A DNA stretch of 64,000 nucleotides, taken from NCBI RefSeq assembly GCF_036924535.1, contig NZ_JAZHRT010000001.1, positions 3,100,001 through 3,164,000 of the forward strand, in the 5' to 3' direction. Shown here in pieces: positions 45,951 to 54,468 of the stretch (position 1 is the first letter of the stretch; the number at the start of each line of letters is the position of its first letter). The translations under genes were made by a program, and so were the position numbers. Source of the stretch: Bradyrhizobium sp. AZCC 2262 (GTDB taxonomy: Bacteria > Pseudomonadota > Alphaproteobacteria > Rhizobiales > Xanthobacteraceae). The notes beneath the pieces are model-generated. The model had not been told where the DNA came from. It saw nothing but the letters and a program-made list of their open reading frames with translations, and did not search any database.

Positions 45951-46211
45951 CTATCGCTTCTTCGTTCCCAGCCGCTGGATGCACTTGCGGGTGCGAAGCA
46001 CGCCTGACGTCGTCATCTGCGAGCCCTGAACTTCCTTGATCTGCCCGGCCGGGCACGATCCGTCATCGACCAGGACCCGCTGGCCGAGCCGCAGGTCGGG
46101 AATGTCTTGCTCGCGTGAGAACGCTTGCGCCAGAGCCGCCGTTGCGATCAGGCACAAGGCAAGGCCGGCGGGCAGGGCAAGGCATCGGGATACGGCTTTT
46201 GTGAGCGTCAA
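45951..46211 (-). CDS. Small exported protein
   Basis: 86 residues: signal peptide (LALPAGLALCLIATAALAQA) and a short basic mature part with two cysteines (DDGSCPAGQIKEV, RTRKCIQRLG). The start codon is TTG at 46211, supported by AAGGAAG six bases upstream. It follows the 50-residue membrane protein by 11 bases, so the two form an operon. No family was recognised. Confidence 0.65.
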   Translation of the reverse strand: MTLTKAVSRCLALPAGLALCLIATAALAQAFSREQDIPDLRLGQRVLVDDGSCPAGQIKEVQGSQMTTSGVLRTRKCIQRLGTKKR

Positions 46212-46222
46212 AACGGTCTTCC

Positions 46223-46375
46223 TTACTTGCTCTGGATCTTCAGCCCGCCGGGGCCGACATTGATCTGCAAACCCTCGGGTTCTTGCTTGGCTTTGTAGAG
46301 ATTGTAGCTGAGCACGCCGACCGCGACGATCAACACGCCGATGACGAGATACAGAACGTTGCGATTGCCGGGCAT
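46223..46375 (-). CDS. Small single-span membrane protein
   Basis: 50 residues from ATG 46375: a transmembrane helix (VLYLVIGVLIVAVGVLSYNL) followed by YKAKQEPEGLQINVG and PGGLKIQSK. The conserved-looking hydrophilic tail and good spacing to the next gene (11 bases) argue that it is real despite its size. Possibly an envelope-stress or assembly peptide; function unknown. Confidence 0.65.
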   Translation of the reverse strand: MPGNRNVLYLVIGVLIVAVGVLSYNLYKAKQEPEGLQINVGPGGLKIQSK

Positions 46376-46461
46376 CCGGTGTTTCCGCCGTGATCTTGAA
46401 TCTGGCGGCGAGCTTAGTGACGCGGCGGCGATTCTGATAGGGCGCTACCCTGGCTGAACGG

Positions 46462-47964
46462 TCAGGTCACAGCCTTCAATCTTTTGGCTCTTCCGGTTCC
46501 ACCTGCGTTCGGCTTGCGGTTCGCTTGCAGAGCGGTGAGCGATGCTTCCGCCAGTCTTTTGGCCGATGCAACCAGTTGCGAGATCGGGTGGCCGGCAAAG
46601 CCGAGGACGAATCCCGGCAGCGGTCGCGCACGAAAATAGGTTTCCGCCAGCAGCCAGCCCGCGACGCCGGCCTCCGTCTTTGCCTTGGCGGCAACCTGTG
46701 GATCGGTCGATGGATCGAACCTCGCCACCAGGTGCAGGCCCTGCGAGGGCACCGGTACCGATAGAAGCCCGTCCGATGCCGCCGACAAGGTCGAAGCCAG
46801 GACGTCACGGGCTTCGCGATAGATCCCGCGCACCTTGCGCAGATTTGCCGCGAACGCTCCGGAATTGAGCATGTCCGCCACCGCGCCTTCGAGCAGCGTG
46901 CCGGGAAAGCGGTCGAGCGCGGCGCGGGCCGTCGTCACCGGTCCGACGAGGCGCTCGGGCAGCGCGCAGTAGCCGATACGCAATCCCGGAAACAGTGTCT
47001 TTGCAAACGTGCCCATGTAGATGACACGCGAGAGGTGATCGATGCCGGCAAGCGACAGCAATGGCGCACCGTCGTATCGAAACTCACTGTCGTAATCGTC
47101 CTCGATCACGAAGGCGTTCGCCTCCCTTGCCCAATCGAGTAGTTCCAGCCGCCGCGTCATCGACATCTGCACGCCGAGCGGAAACTGGTGCGACGGTGTC
47201 ACATAGGCCGCGCCCGCCGATGGCGCGAGAGCCCGGCCTTTGGCCACGATCATGCCTGAGGCGTCGACCGGCACGGAGACGGGGCGCAGGCCACAATGCC
47301 CGATCGCTCTTCTCGCGGCGGGATAGCCGGGATCCTCGCACCAGATGTGATCGCCGGGCTTGAGGATCGCGCCCAGCACGATCCGCAATGCGTGCTGCGT
47401 TCCCGACGCCAGCATGATCTGGTCCGGATCGCAGCGCAGCCCGCGCGCCGACAGCAGGTGATCGGCAATCGCGGCGCGCAGTTCGCGGCTGCCCCTGGGG
47501 TCGCCATATTGCAGGTGCTCGGTACCGAAGGCGCGCATGCGCCGGCCGGCAAATGCCCTGAAGCGCTGCAGCGCCCGTTCATCGATATGCGTGCAGCCGA
47601 GCGCGAGCGCGCCTTGCTGCGGCGCCTCGATCGCGATCTTCGTCTTGCGTGCGTCGTTGACGCGGGCGGGAATGCGGGCGGCGACGAAGGTGCCGGAGCC
47701 CGTGGTGGCGACCGCAAACCCATCCGCGATCAGCCGCTCATAGGCCGAGGTGACGGCGTTGCGGCGAAAGCCGGTCTGTTTGGCCAGCGTTCGCTGCGGC
47801 GGCAGTGGCTCGCCGGGCTTTGCGATTCCGCCTGTGATGGCATGGCAGAGCGCCTGATAGAGCCGGTGCTGCGAGGAGGCGCCTTGCGTGATGTGCGGCC
47901 CGTCAAGGTCGAGCGCAAACTCGGGTTTGCGCCGCGACGGGGAATTGGTCGGCATTTTTCGCAT
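46462..47964 (-). CDS. MocR/PdxR-type GntR-aminotransferase regulator
   Basis: About 500 residues. An N-terminal GntR winged helix (LYQALCHAITGGIAKPGEPL, TGFRRNAVTSAYERLIADGF) is fused to a class I aminotransferase domain with PLP contacts in GTQHALRIVLGAIL, IEDDYDSEF and the Schiff-base Lys in YMGTFAKTLFPGLRIGY. Such regulators sense PLP or an amino compound. It is divergent from a PPOX-like flavoprotein gene, which it probably controls. Start taken at MRKMPTN (47964); Met at 47955 is also possible. Confidence 0.9.
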   Translation of the reverse strand: MRKMPTNSPSRRKPEFALDLDGPHITQGASSQHRLYQALCHAITGGIAKPGEPLPPQRTLAKQTGFRRNAVTSAYERLIADGFAVATTGSGTFVAARIPARVNDARKTKIAIEAPQQGALALGCTHIDERALQRFRAFAGRRMRAFGTEHLQYGDPRGSRELRAAIADHLLSARGLRCDPDQIMLASGTQHALRIVLGAILKPGDHIWCEDPGYPAARRAIGHCGLRPVSVPVDASGMIVAKGRALAPSAGAAYVTPSHQFPLGVQMSMTRRLELLDWAREANAFVIEDDYDSEFRYDGAPLLSLAGIDHLSRVIYMGTFAKTLFPGLRIGYCALPERLVGPVTTARAALDRFPGTLLEGAVADMLNSGAFAANLRKVRGIYREARDVLASTLSAASDGLLSVPVPSQGLHLVARFDPSTDPQVAAKAKTEAGVAGWLLAETYFRARPLPGFVLGFAGHPISQLVASAKRLAEASLTALQANRKPNAGGTGRAKRLKAVT

Positions 47965-48037
47965 GGAATTGGCACTATCGCAGACCAAATTCGCCGGTAC
48001 AACTGGTTCGACCATGCCAATACCCCAAGGAGCTGCC

Positions 48038-48766
48038 GTGACGATCGAAGGCGAGACCACCACTTCCTATCCGCTGTCGCCGCGCAACCGGGTCAAGCGC
48101 TTGCACGAGCGTGGCTCCTATGATCGGGCGAAAATTCACGGCCTGCTCGACGCCTCGATGCTCTGCCACGTTTCCTACGTAGTCGACGGCCAGCCTTACT
48201 GCACGCCGACTTTCTTCTGGCGGGAAGGAAACACGCTGTACTGGCACGGCAGCAGCGCGAGCCGCATGTTGCGCAACCAGTCTGACGGCCAACGCGCATG
48301 TCTCACCGTCGCGCATCTCGACAGCCTGGTGCTTGCAAGATGCGGATTCAATCACTCGGCCGATTACCGCGCCGTGATGGCATTCGGTACTGCCCATCTC
48401 GTCGACGATCCCGCCGAGAAGGAGCGTGCGCTGGTCGCCATGGTCGACCGCTTCTTCCCCGATCGTACCGCCAGCCTGCGGCAAAGCTCGGCGCAGGAGA
48501 TCAAGGCGACGTCGGTGATCGCGATGGAGATCGAGCAGGCGTCGGCTAAGATCCGCGCCAAGGGCGTTGGCGACGACGAGGAGGATTATGCACTGCCGAT
48601 CTATGCCGAGCGCATTCCAGTGCGCACAGTGCTGGGCGAGCCCGAACCCTGTCCGCGGCTTCTCGACGGTGTCGAGCGCCCGGCATCGCTGCGCGGCTAT
48701 TCGGCAGGCCGTCTGCTCGAAGATGCATTGCGGGATGCGCATTTTGCGCATTACGCCGGCGGCTGA
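48038..48766 (+). CDS. Pyridoxamine-5'-phosphate-oxidase-like flavin-binding protein
   Basis: 242 residues of the split-barrel flavin-binding superfamily: GLLDASMLCHVSYVVDGQPY, TPTFFWREGNTLYWHGS and CLTVAHLDSLVLARCGFNHS. Probably an FMN- or heme-binding oxidoreductase or PLP-related protein. GTG 48038 has AAGGAG five bases upstream; the ATG at 48014 has none. It shares a divergent promoter region with the MocR regulator, which supports a link to vitamin B6 or amine metabolism. Confidence 0.88.
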   Translation: MTIEGETTTSYPLSPRNRVKRLHERGSYDRAKIHGLLDASMLCHVSYVVDGQPYCTPTFFWREGNTLYWHGSSASRMLRNQSDGQRACLTVAHLDSLVLARCGFNHSADYRAVMAFGTAHLVDDPAEKERALVAMVDRFFPDRTASLRQSSAQEIKATSVIAMEIEQASAKIRAKGVGDDEEDYALPIYAERIPVRTVLGEPEPCPRLLDGVERPASLRGYSAGRLLEDALRDAHFAHYAGG

Positions 48767-48822
48767 GATCGGGGTAGGGTGCGCGCTCCCGACCCCGTTG
48801 AATTCGCGACTGGAGCCGCCGC

Positions 48823-50100
48823 ATGACGACCGATACGCAACAGAAAATCCTTGACGCCGTCGACGCCGGCTTTGATGCGCAACTGGCGACGACACGGGAT
48901 TTCGTTGCGATCCCCTCGACCCGTGGCGCGGAAGGGCCGTGCCAGGACATGATCGGCGATCTCCTGCGCCAGCGCGGCTATGAGGTCGACGACTGGCATA
49001 TCGACGTCGAGGATTTGAAGGATCTGCGCGGTTTCGGTCCGATCGAACATGATTTCTCCAGGGCGCGCACGGTGGTCGGCACTTACCGTCCCTCGAACAA
49101 CGCCGGCAAATCGCTGATCCTGCAGGGCCACTGCGACGTCGTTCCGGCAGGACCCCTCGATATGTGGGAGACGCCGCCGTTCTCGCCGGTCATCAAGGAT
49201 GGCAGGATGTACGGCCGCGGCGCCTGCGACATGAAGTCCGGCACCATCGGTGCGCTCTACGCGCTGGATGCGATCAAGGCCGCTGGCCTGAAGCCCACGG
49301 CGCGCATTCACTTCCAGTCGGTGATCGAGGAAGAGTCCACCGGTGTCGGCGCTCTCTCGACATTGCAGCGCGGCTACCGCGCCGACGCCTGCTTCATCCC
49401 GGAGCCGACGGGTGAGACGATGGTGCGCTCGCAGGTCGGCGTGATCTGGTTTCGCCTGAAGGTGCGGGGCTTTCCGGTGCATGTGTTCGAGGCCGGCGCC
49501 GGCGCGAACGCCATCATGGCGGCGTATCATCTGATCCATTCGTTGCAGAAGCTCGAAGAAGCGTGGAACGAGCGCGCCAAGGCGGACCGCCATTTCAAGG
49601 CGGTCGCTCATCCGCTCAACTTCAACCCCGGCATCATCAAGGGCGGCGACTGGGCGTCCAGCGTGCCGGCCTGGTGCGACGTCGATTGCCGGATCGCGGT
49701 GCTGCCGGGCTGGTCGATCGCCGAATGCCAGAAGGAGATTTTGGCCTACGTGTCGGCGGCGGCGCGCGACCATCGCTTTCTCTCCAACAATCCGCCGCAG
49801 GTGGAATGGTCGGGCTTCCTGTCGGAGGGCTATGAGCTGACGAATTCTGCCGAACCGGAAGCTGCCTTCGGCAAGGCGTTTGCCGCGGTCTATGGCGGCA
49901 CGGTGCCGGACCGTGCGTTCACCGCGCTGACGGACACGCGGTTCTACGGGTTGAACTACAACATCCCGAGCCTGTGCTTCGGCGCCACGGGGGCGGCGAT
50001 GCACGGCTTCAACGAATATGTCGAACTGGACTCGTTGCGGAAGTCGACCAAAGCCACCGCGCTGTTCATCGCGGAATGGTGCGGGGTGGAGCCGGTCTAG
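48823..50100 (+). CDS. M20-family amidohydrolase (ArgE/DapE-like)
   Basis: 425 residues. The metal-binding motifs are present: LILQGHCDVVPAGP (His-x-Asp), GRGACDMKSGTIGAL (second Asp) and SVIEEESTGVGAL (catalytic Glu/Glu), with the dimerisation lid from about 200-310. It probably hydrolyses an N-acyl amino acid or a small amide in the cytosol; specificity is undecided. It converges with the LysR gene, 19 bases apart. Confidence 0.9.
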   Translation: MTTDTQQKILDAVDAGFDAQLATTRDFVAIPSTRGAEGPCQDMIGDLLRQRGYEVDDWHIDVEDLKDLRGFGPIEHDFSRARTVVGTYRPSNNAGKSLILQGHCDVVPAGPLDMWETPPFSPVIKDGRMYGRGACDMKSGTIGALYALDAIKAAGLKPTARIHFQSVIEEESTGVGALSTLQRGYRADACFIPEPTGETMVRSQVGVIWFRLKVRGFPVHVFEAGAGANAIMAAYHLIHSLQKLEEAWNERAKADRHFKAVAHPLNFNPGIIKGGDWASSVPAWCDVDCRIAVLPGWSIAECQKEILAYVSAAARDHRFLSNNPPQVEWSGFLSEGYELTNSAEPEAAFGKAFAAVYGGTVPDRAFTALTDTRFYGLNYNIPSLCFGATGAAMHGFNEYVELDSLRKSTKATALFIAEWCGVEPV

Positions 50101-50119
50101 ATCGCACGATCGGCCGACT

Positions 50120-51076
50120 TCAATTCGATGCCGGGTTCCGCTTGCGCGTGTTCGCTGTTGCGCCGAACAGCTCCGACGTCACCGACCTGAACCAGCGGTG
50201 CGCGGCATCACGATGATAGCGTTCGTGCCAATACTGCGTGATTTCGATGCGCGGCAAGGTGATCGGCGTTTCCAGAACGGCGAGCCCGAGCGGTCGGGCG
50301 AGCCGTCTAGCCAGATTGGCCGGCAACGTCGCGAGGCCGTCAGTTTCCGCCGCGACGATGGCGCCGGCAATGAAGCTCGGGACCCGCAGCATGATATTTG
50401 CCGGCGGGATCTGCGAAGCAAGCACGCGCTGGGCGGTCGCGTGCGCGGCATGTCCGGTCTCTGATGCGGTGACCAGGATATGACGCTGGGCAAGAAAGCC
50501 GGCGCGGGACCGCGCGGCTGAAATTCGGGGATGACCGTTGCGGACGACGGTGACGTAGCCATCGAAATACAATCGCTGACGCCGCAAATGGCGTGGGGCC
50601 TTGGGAAAGGCGCCGAGCGCCAGATCGGCTTCACCCGCTTCCAGCTTGAGCTCGAACTGGCGCGAATCCAGCGGCATCGCCCGAATATTGATCCTTGGCG
50701 CGATGGCCGCTACATGCGCGATCAGGGGAGGCAGGAAGCGGATCATCCCGACATCGGTCAGCAGCAGGCTGAAGGTGCGGTCCGATTGAGCGGCATCGAA
50801 CGCCGTCACTGATGCGCGCAGGCTGTCGGCAGCATGGAGCAGCGTGCGCAATTGGTCCGCGATCTCGACCGCCTTGACGGTGGGCTGCATCGCATGCCCG
50901 TTTCGGACGAACAGCGGATCGCCAAACTGCGCGCGCAGGTGCCGCAGCACCTTGCTGATGGCGGGCTGCGTCGTCGCCAGCAGCTCCGCCGTGCGGGTGA
51001 TGCTGCGCTCATGCAGCAGGGCGTTCAGGATGCGTAGTTCCCTGAGGTTCAGCTCCGTTGATGCCGTTTCAGCCAT
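50120..51076 (-). CDS. LysR-family transcriptional regulator
   Basis: 318 residues. N-terminal helix-turn-helix LNLRELRILNALLHERSITR with TQPAISKVLRHLRAQFGDPLF, followed by a substrate-binding domain (SLLLTDVGMIRFLPPLIAHV, VRNGHPRISAARSRA). It is divergent from the gene at 51176, the usual position for a LysR target, so it probably controls that gene with a small-molecule coinducer. Confidence 0.92.
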   Translation of the reverse strand: MAETASTELNLRELRILNALLHERSITRTAELLATTQPAISKVLRHLRAQFGDPLFVRNGHAMQPTVKAVEIADQLRTLLHAADSLRASVTAFDAAQSDRTFSLLLTDVGMIRFLPPLIAHVAAIAPRINIRAMPLDSRQFELKLEAGEADLALGAFPKAPRHLRRQRLYFDGYVTVVRNGHPRISAARSRAGFLAQRHILVTASETGHAAHATAQRVLASQIPPANIMLRVPSFIAGAIVAAETDGLATLPANLARRLARPLGLAVLETPITLPRIEITQYWHERYHRDAAHRWFRSVTSELFGATANTRKRNPASN

Positions 51077-51175
51077 ATCATCTATTCTCGTTGGGACATG
51101 GCGGTAGTGACGTCCCTCGGGTAGGCTGCTGTCAAATAGAAACTCAAAAAATGACGCGCTTCACGGAGATATGCC

Positions 51176-52051
51176 ATGAGCAAATTCGTCATCGAACCGC
51201 ACTTTCGCCTGCAGGAATGGGTTGCGGAGGAGAGGGGCTATTTCCGCGCCGAAGGCCTCGATTATGAATTCCGCGAATTGATCCGCTCGACCGCCGGCCA
51301 GCATCACAACAAGGCCAACGAGGGCGCCTTTCAGAGCATCGAGAAAGGGCGCGCAGCCGATGTCAGCTGCGCCTGCCATTGGACGGTGAACGTGGCGGCG
51401 TCGAACGGCCATGCCAAGCTTTACGCCGACGTCTACTCGGTCGCGCCATCAGGGATTTTCGTGCCCGCGGATTCCCCGATACGCACCCCGCGCGATCTGG
51501 CCGGCGTGCCGATTTCGGTCGGTTTCCAATCGGGTAGCCATTACTCGACCATCCAGGCGCTCGAGCAGTTCATGCCTGCGGGCGAGATCAACCTGACATT
51601 CGAAGACGGCATGCTGTTTCATCGAATGGCGCAGTTGATCGAGGGCAAGAGCCCCGCCGCGGCGCTCTTCAATGGGCCTTATTATCTGGCAGAGCAATTG
51701 GGATTCCGCAAAGTGATCGATACCACATTCATGATTGCTGCCATGATCAAGGGCACGGTCGATCCCGAGGATGTCAGGCGATACTTCCGCGCCTTGCGGC
51801 GGGCGCAGCGCGACATCGATTTGCGGCCGGAGCTTTACACGCACTACTACAAGAACGAATTTCCCGAGCGTTTCCACGCCATGATGGAAACGCGCAGTTG
51901 GGGGCCGGGCGAGCGGATCGTGTTCGAGACCTATTCGAGGGAAGTATTTGAGCAGTCGTTCGAGTGGATCGCCGAGCACGAAATTTTTGCGGAGGGGCGA
52001 ATGGGATCGGGAGAATACGATCGATCGACTATTTCGTTTGCCGCGGGGTAA
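51176..52051 (+). CDS. PBP-fold protein without export signal (SsuA/THI5-like)
   Basis: 291 residues. The fold is that of periplasmic substrate-binding proteins (HFRLQEWVAEERGYFRAEGL, SIEKGRAADVSCACHW, PRDLAGVPISVGFQSGSHY), but it starts directly with the first beta strand and has no signal peptide or lipobox. No permease or ATPase gene lies nearby. It may be a cytosolic enzyme or binder; decarboxylases and thiamin-precursor synthases use the same fold. It is divergent from a LysR gene. Confidence 0.8.
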   Translation: MSKFVIEPHFRLQEWVAEERGYFRAEGLDYEFRELIRSTAGQHHNKANEGAFQSIEKGRAADVSCACHWTVNVAASNGHAKLYADVYSVAPSGIFVPADSPIRTPRDLAGVPISVGFQSGSHYSTIQALEQFMPAGEINLTFEDGMLFHRMAQLIEGKSPAAALFNGPYYLAEQLGFRKVIDTTFMIAAMIKGTVDPEDVRRYFRALRRAQRDIDLRPELYTHYYKNEFPERFHAMMETRSWGPGERIVFETYSREVFEQSFEWIAEHEIFAEGRMGSGEYDRSTISFAAG

Positions 52052-52085
52052 TTAAGCAGAATGATACCGGACGTTGACAACGTCT

Positions 52086-52895
52086 TCATTGCCACAACGC
52101 CGCGACGATCGCATCGAGCCCGTCGGTCAGCGCCGCTGGCCCGGGCTGCAGGATGATCGGCGACTTGATCTCGACGATGCGGTTGTTGCGCACCGCCGGG
52201 ATGTCACTCCAGCCCGGACGCTGCCGGATGCGATCGGGCACGACCTTCTTGCCGCACCAGGACGCGAGGATCACGTCGGGGGCGGCCTCGCGCACCACGT
52301 CCGGCAATATGATCCGGTCCTTGGCGGCCTGCTGAAACCGCAGCTTTGGCAGCGCGTCCTCGCCGCCGGCGATCTCGATCAGTTCGGATACCCAGCCGAT
52401 GCCGGAGATCAGCGGATCGTCCCATTCCTCGAAATAGACTTTTGGTTTTGGCGAAGGCCGGGGTGTCGCCGCGATACGCGCGAGGCGCTCCTCGAAGCTC
52501 CTCGCGAGTTGATCCGCACGCTCCGCCGCGCCGACGATGGCGCCGAGCGTGCGGATCATCGCGAAAATGCCCGCAATGTCGCGCTGGTTGAAGACGTGGA
52601 TGGCGATGCCCGCACGGACCAGGTCGGCAACGATGCCGGCCTGCAGGTCGGAGAAGGCGAGCACGAGATCAGGCTCGAGCGCGAGAATTTTCGGAATGTC
52701 CGCAGAGATGAAGGCGGAAACCCGCGGCTTCTCGCGGCGAACTCCTGGCGGCCGCACCGCATAGCCGGAGACCCCAACGATACGATCCTGCTCGCCGAGC
52801 AGATACAGCGTCTCGACGGTCTCTTCGGTCAGGCAAACGATCCGGCGGGGTGGGAACTGGCGCATGGAGAAGATATGCCGAATTCCCTGCGCCAT
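52086..52895 (-). CDS. BtuF/FepB-like metal-chelate- or cobalamin-binding protein without signal
   Basis: 269 residues of the type III substrate-binding fold: RIVCLTEETVETLYLLGEQD, PRVSAFISADIPKILALEPD and WDDPLISGIGWVSELIEIAG. These proteins bind cobalamin, heme or siderophores for ABC importers. Here the N-terminus (MAQGIRHIFSMRQFPPRRIV) is not a signal peptide, and no BtuCD-like genes lie near. Start could also be Met11 at 52865. It converges with the gene ending at 52051. Confidence 0.82.
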   Translation of the reverse strand: MAQGIRHIFSMRQFPPRRIVCLTEETVETLYLLGEQDRIVGVSGYAVRPPGVRREKPRVSAFISADIPKILALEPDLVLAFSDLQAGIVADLVRAGIAIHVFNQRDIAGIFAMIRTLGAIVGAAERADQLARSFEERLARIAATPRPSPKPKVYFEEWDDPLISGIGWVSELIEIAGGEDALPKLRFQQAAKDRIILPDVVREAAPDVILASWCGKKVVPDRIRQRPGWSDIPAVRNNRIVEIKSPIILQPGPAALTDGLDAIVAALWQ

Positions 52896-52989
52896 GTCAC
52901 GGCAGCCATTACCTCAGAGGTCATTGCCTGATTTACCGGCAGCATCCATTCTGTCTGAGAAATAGCTTGAAAGAAAAGCCGGAGGACTG

Positions 52990-53388
52990 ATGACGCCGCT
53001 CGAAAAAATCCAGTCGATGAAGATGCCGTTTGCCGAATTGAAGGGGGTGACCTTCACCGAGGCCGGAATGGGTCGGGTGGTGGCGAAGATGCTGGTGAGG
53101 CCGGACCTCTGCACGCTGCGGAACACAATTCACGGCGGCGCCGTGATGGCGTTCGCGGATTCGGTTGGGGCTGCGGCGACCGTCATCAACCTGCCCGCGG
53201 ACGCCAAGGGCACCACTACGATCGAGAGCAAGACCAACTTCATCGGCGGCGCCAAGGAGGGGTCGACGGTGATCGCGACGGCCACGCCAGTGCATCGGGG
53301 ACGCCGCACCCAGGTATGGCAGACGCGGCTGGAGACCGAGGACGGCAAGCTGGTGGCAATCGTGACACAGACCCAGATGGTGCTGTAG
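52990..53388 (+). CDS. PaaI-family hotdog-fold thioesterase
   Basis: 132 residues, a single hotdog domain with the catalytic region NTIHGGAVMAFADSVGAAATV (His-Gly-Gly and Asp) and SKTNFIGGAKEGSTVIATATP. It hydrolyses acyl-CoA thioesters, aromatic or aliphatic. GCCGGAGGA lies before ATG 52990. It is convergent with the aldoxime dehydratase gene, two bases apart. Confidence 0.9.
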   Translation: MTPLEKIQSMKMPFAELKGVTFTEAGMGRVVAKMLVRPDLCTLRNTIHGGAVMAFADSVGAAATVINLPADAKGTTTIESKTNFIGGAKEGSTVIATATPVHRGRRTQVWQTRLETEDGKLVAIVTQTQMVL

Positions 53389-53390
53389 CC

Positions 53391-54440
53391 TCAGGCCGCA
53401 TCCACCGTCTGCACGGCATTCAGCATCCCGGTTTGCGGATGACAATCCACATATTCGAAGAGCTGCTCGTCGGCGCGGGCGACGGTGACCTCGTGGTAGA
53501 GCCGCAGTTTTGCGGCCGGCCCGAGCGTCGACAGATATTTCATGGCGGCGCCGAAAATCCTGACATGGGTCGGGTGGGATTCAGCCCAGCGTTCCAGCGC
53601 CGACAGGCTTTTCCACCAGCTCATGCCGTAGGATTTTTCGGTTCTCCCGCCGTCGCGGCCGACGACCGTCATGTAACGGTTGGCGTAGCAGCCGATCGAA
53701 CGTCCCTGGTCGCGCAGAAAATCCATGCCTTCGCGCAACACCGGCTCGACATCGCCGAGGTACATCTTGCGTTCGGCGGATTCGGTGTCGCCCCAATCCT
53801 GGCCGGACCGGATCAGGCAGAGATTGTCATGCGGGACGATGCGGATGCGCGCGCCGTCGCGGATCGCGCGGGGCGCGCCCGAAGGTGCCATCTCGCTGGT
53901 TTGGGACAACGGGATGCGGTCGCGCATGCCGCCCCAATAGGCGTGCTCCAAAACCTCGCCGCTCATGCCGTCGGCGAGAACGGCAACGCCTTCGGGTCTG
54001 TCGAGGGAGGAGAATAGCGTCTCATAGCCTTCGACGGACGGATACAGCGCCTCGATGAAGGTGCCGAACCCGTTGTTGGTTCGCTGGTTGCCGGTCCAGC
54101 GCTCGCGTGCGGCCGGAAACCAGCGATCGAATTTTTGCCGGTCGTCCCAGTACGCCACCGTGACGACGTTGGTGAAACCGGCCTCGTCGACATAGCTCGC
54201 GCGGTCCCAATGCGTTGGGCCGTCAGCCGCTGCAAATTCCGAAGCGAGCCGGACTAACGCCTGTTCTGCGGCGACCGGCGGCGCGCCGCGGGTCTGAAGG
54301 CCGAAATAGGCCATCACCACCCGCGTGACGCTCGGCTTGTGCCGAGCCACGAAGGACGGGTAGGGCGGCGCATAATCGTCGCCGACGCGGCGGTGACGCG
54401 TACGCGCGGTTTGCAGATGCTCCGGGATCGCGGATTCCAT
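53391..54440 (-). CDS. oxd: Aldoxime dehydratase (OxdA-like, heme-dependent)
   Basis: 349 residues, the expected length. Aldoxime dehydratases remove water from R-CH=N-OH to give nitriles, using heme. Visible landmarks are the N-terminal MAYFGLQTRG, THWDRASYVDEAGFTNVVTV, SGQDWGD (Ser212) and WAESHPTHVRIFGAAM with His292, plus LRLYHEVTV (His316); by relative position His292 is the likely heme ligand and His316 a catalytic candidate. AAGGAG supports ATG 54440. It follows the nitrilase gene by 28 bases, so nitrile made here is hydrolysed by its neighbour. Confidence 0.88.
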   Translation of the reverse strand: MESAIPEHLQTARTRHRRVGDDYAPPYPSFVARHKPSVTRVVMAYFGLQTRGAPPVAAEQALVRLASEFAAADGPTHWDRASYVDEAGFTNVVTVAYWDDRQKFDRWFPAARERWTGNQRTNNGFGTFIEALYPSVEGYETLFSSLDRPEGVAVLADGMSGEVLEHAYWGGMRDRIPLSQTSEMAPSGAPRAIRDGARIRIVPHDNLCLIRSGQDWGDTESAERKMYLGDVEPVLREGMDFLRDQGRSIGCYANRYMTVVGRDGGRTEKSYGMSWWKSLSALERWAESHPTHVRIFGAAMKYLSTLGPAAKLRLYHEVTVARADEQLFEYVDCHPQTGMLNAVQTVDAA

Positions 54441-54468
54441 GGGCCTGCTCCTTGTCAGAATGGAAGCC

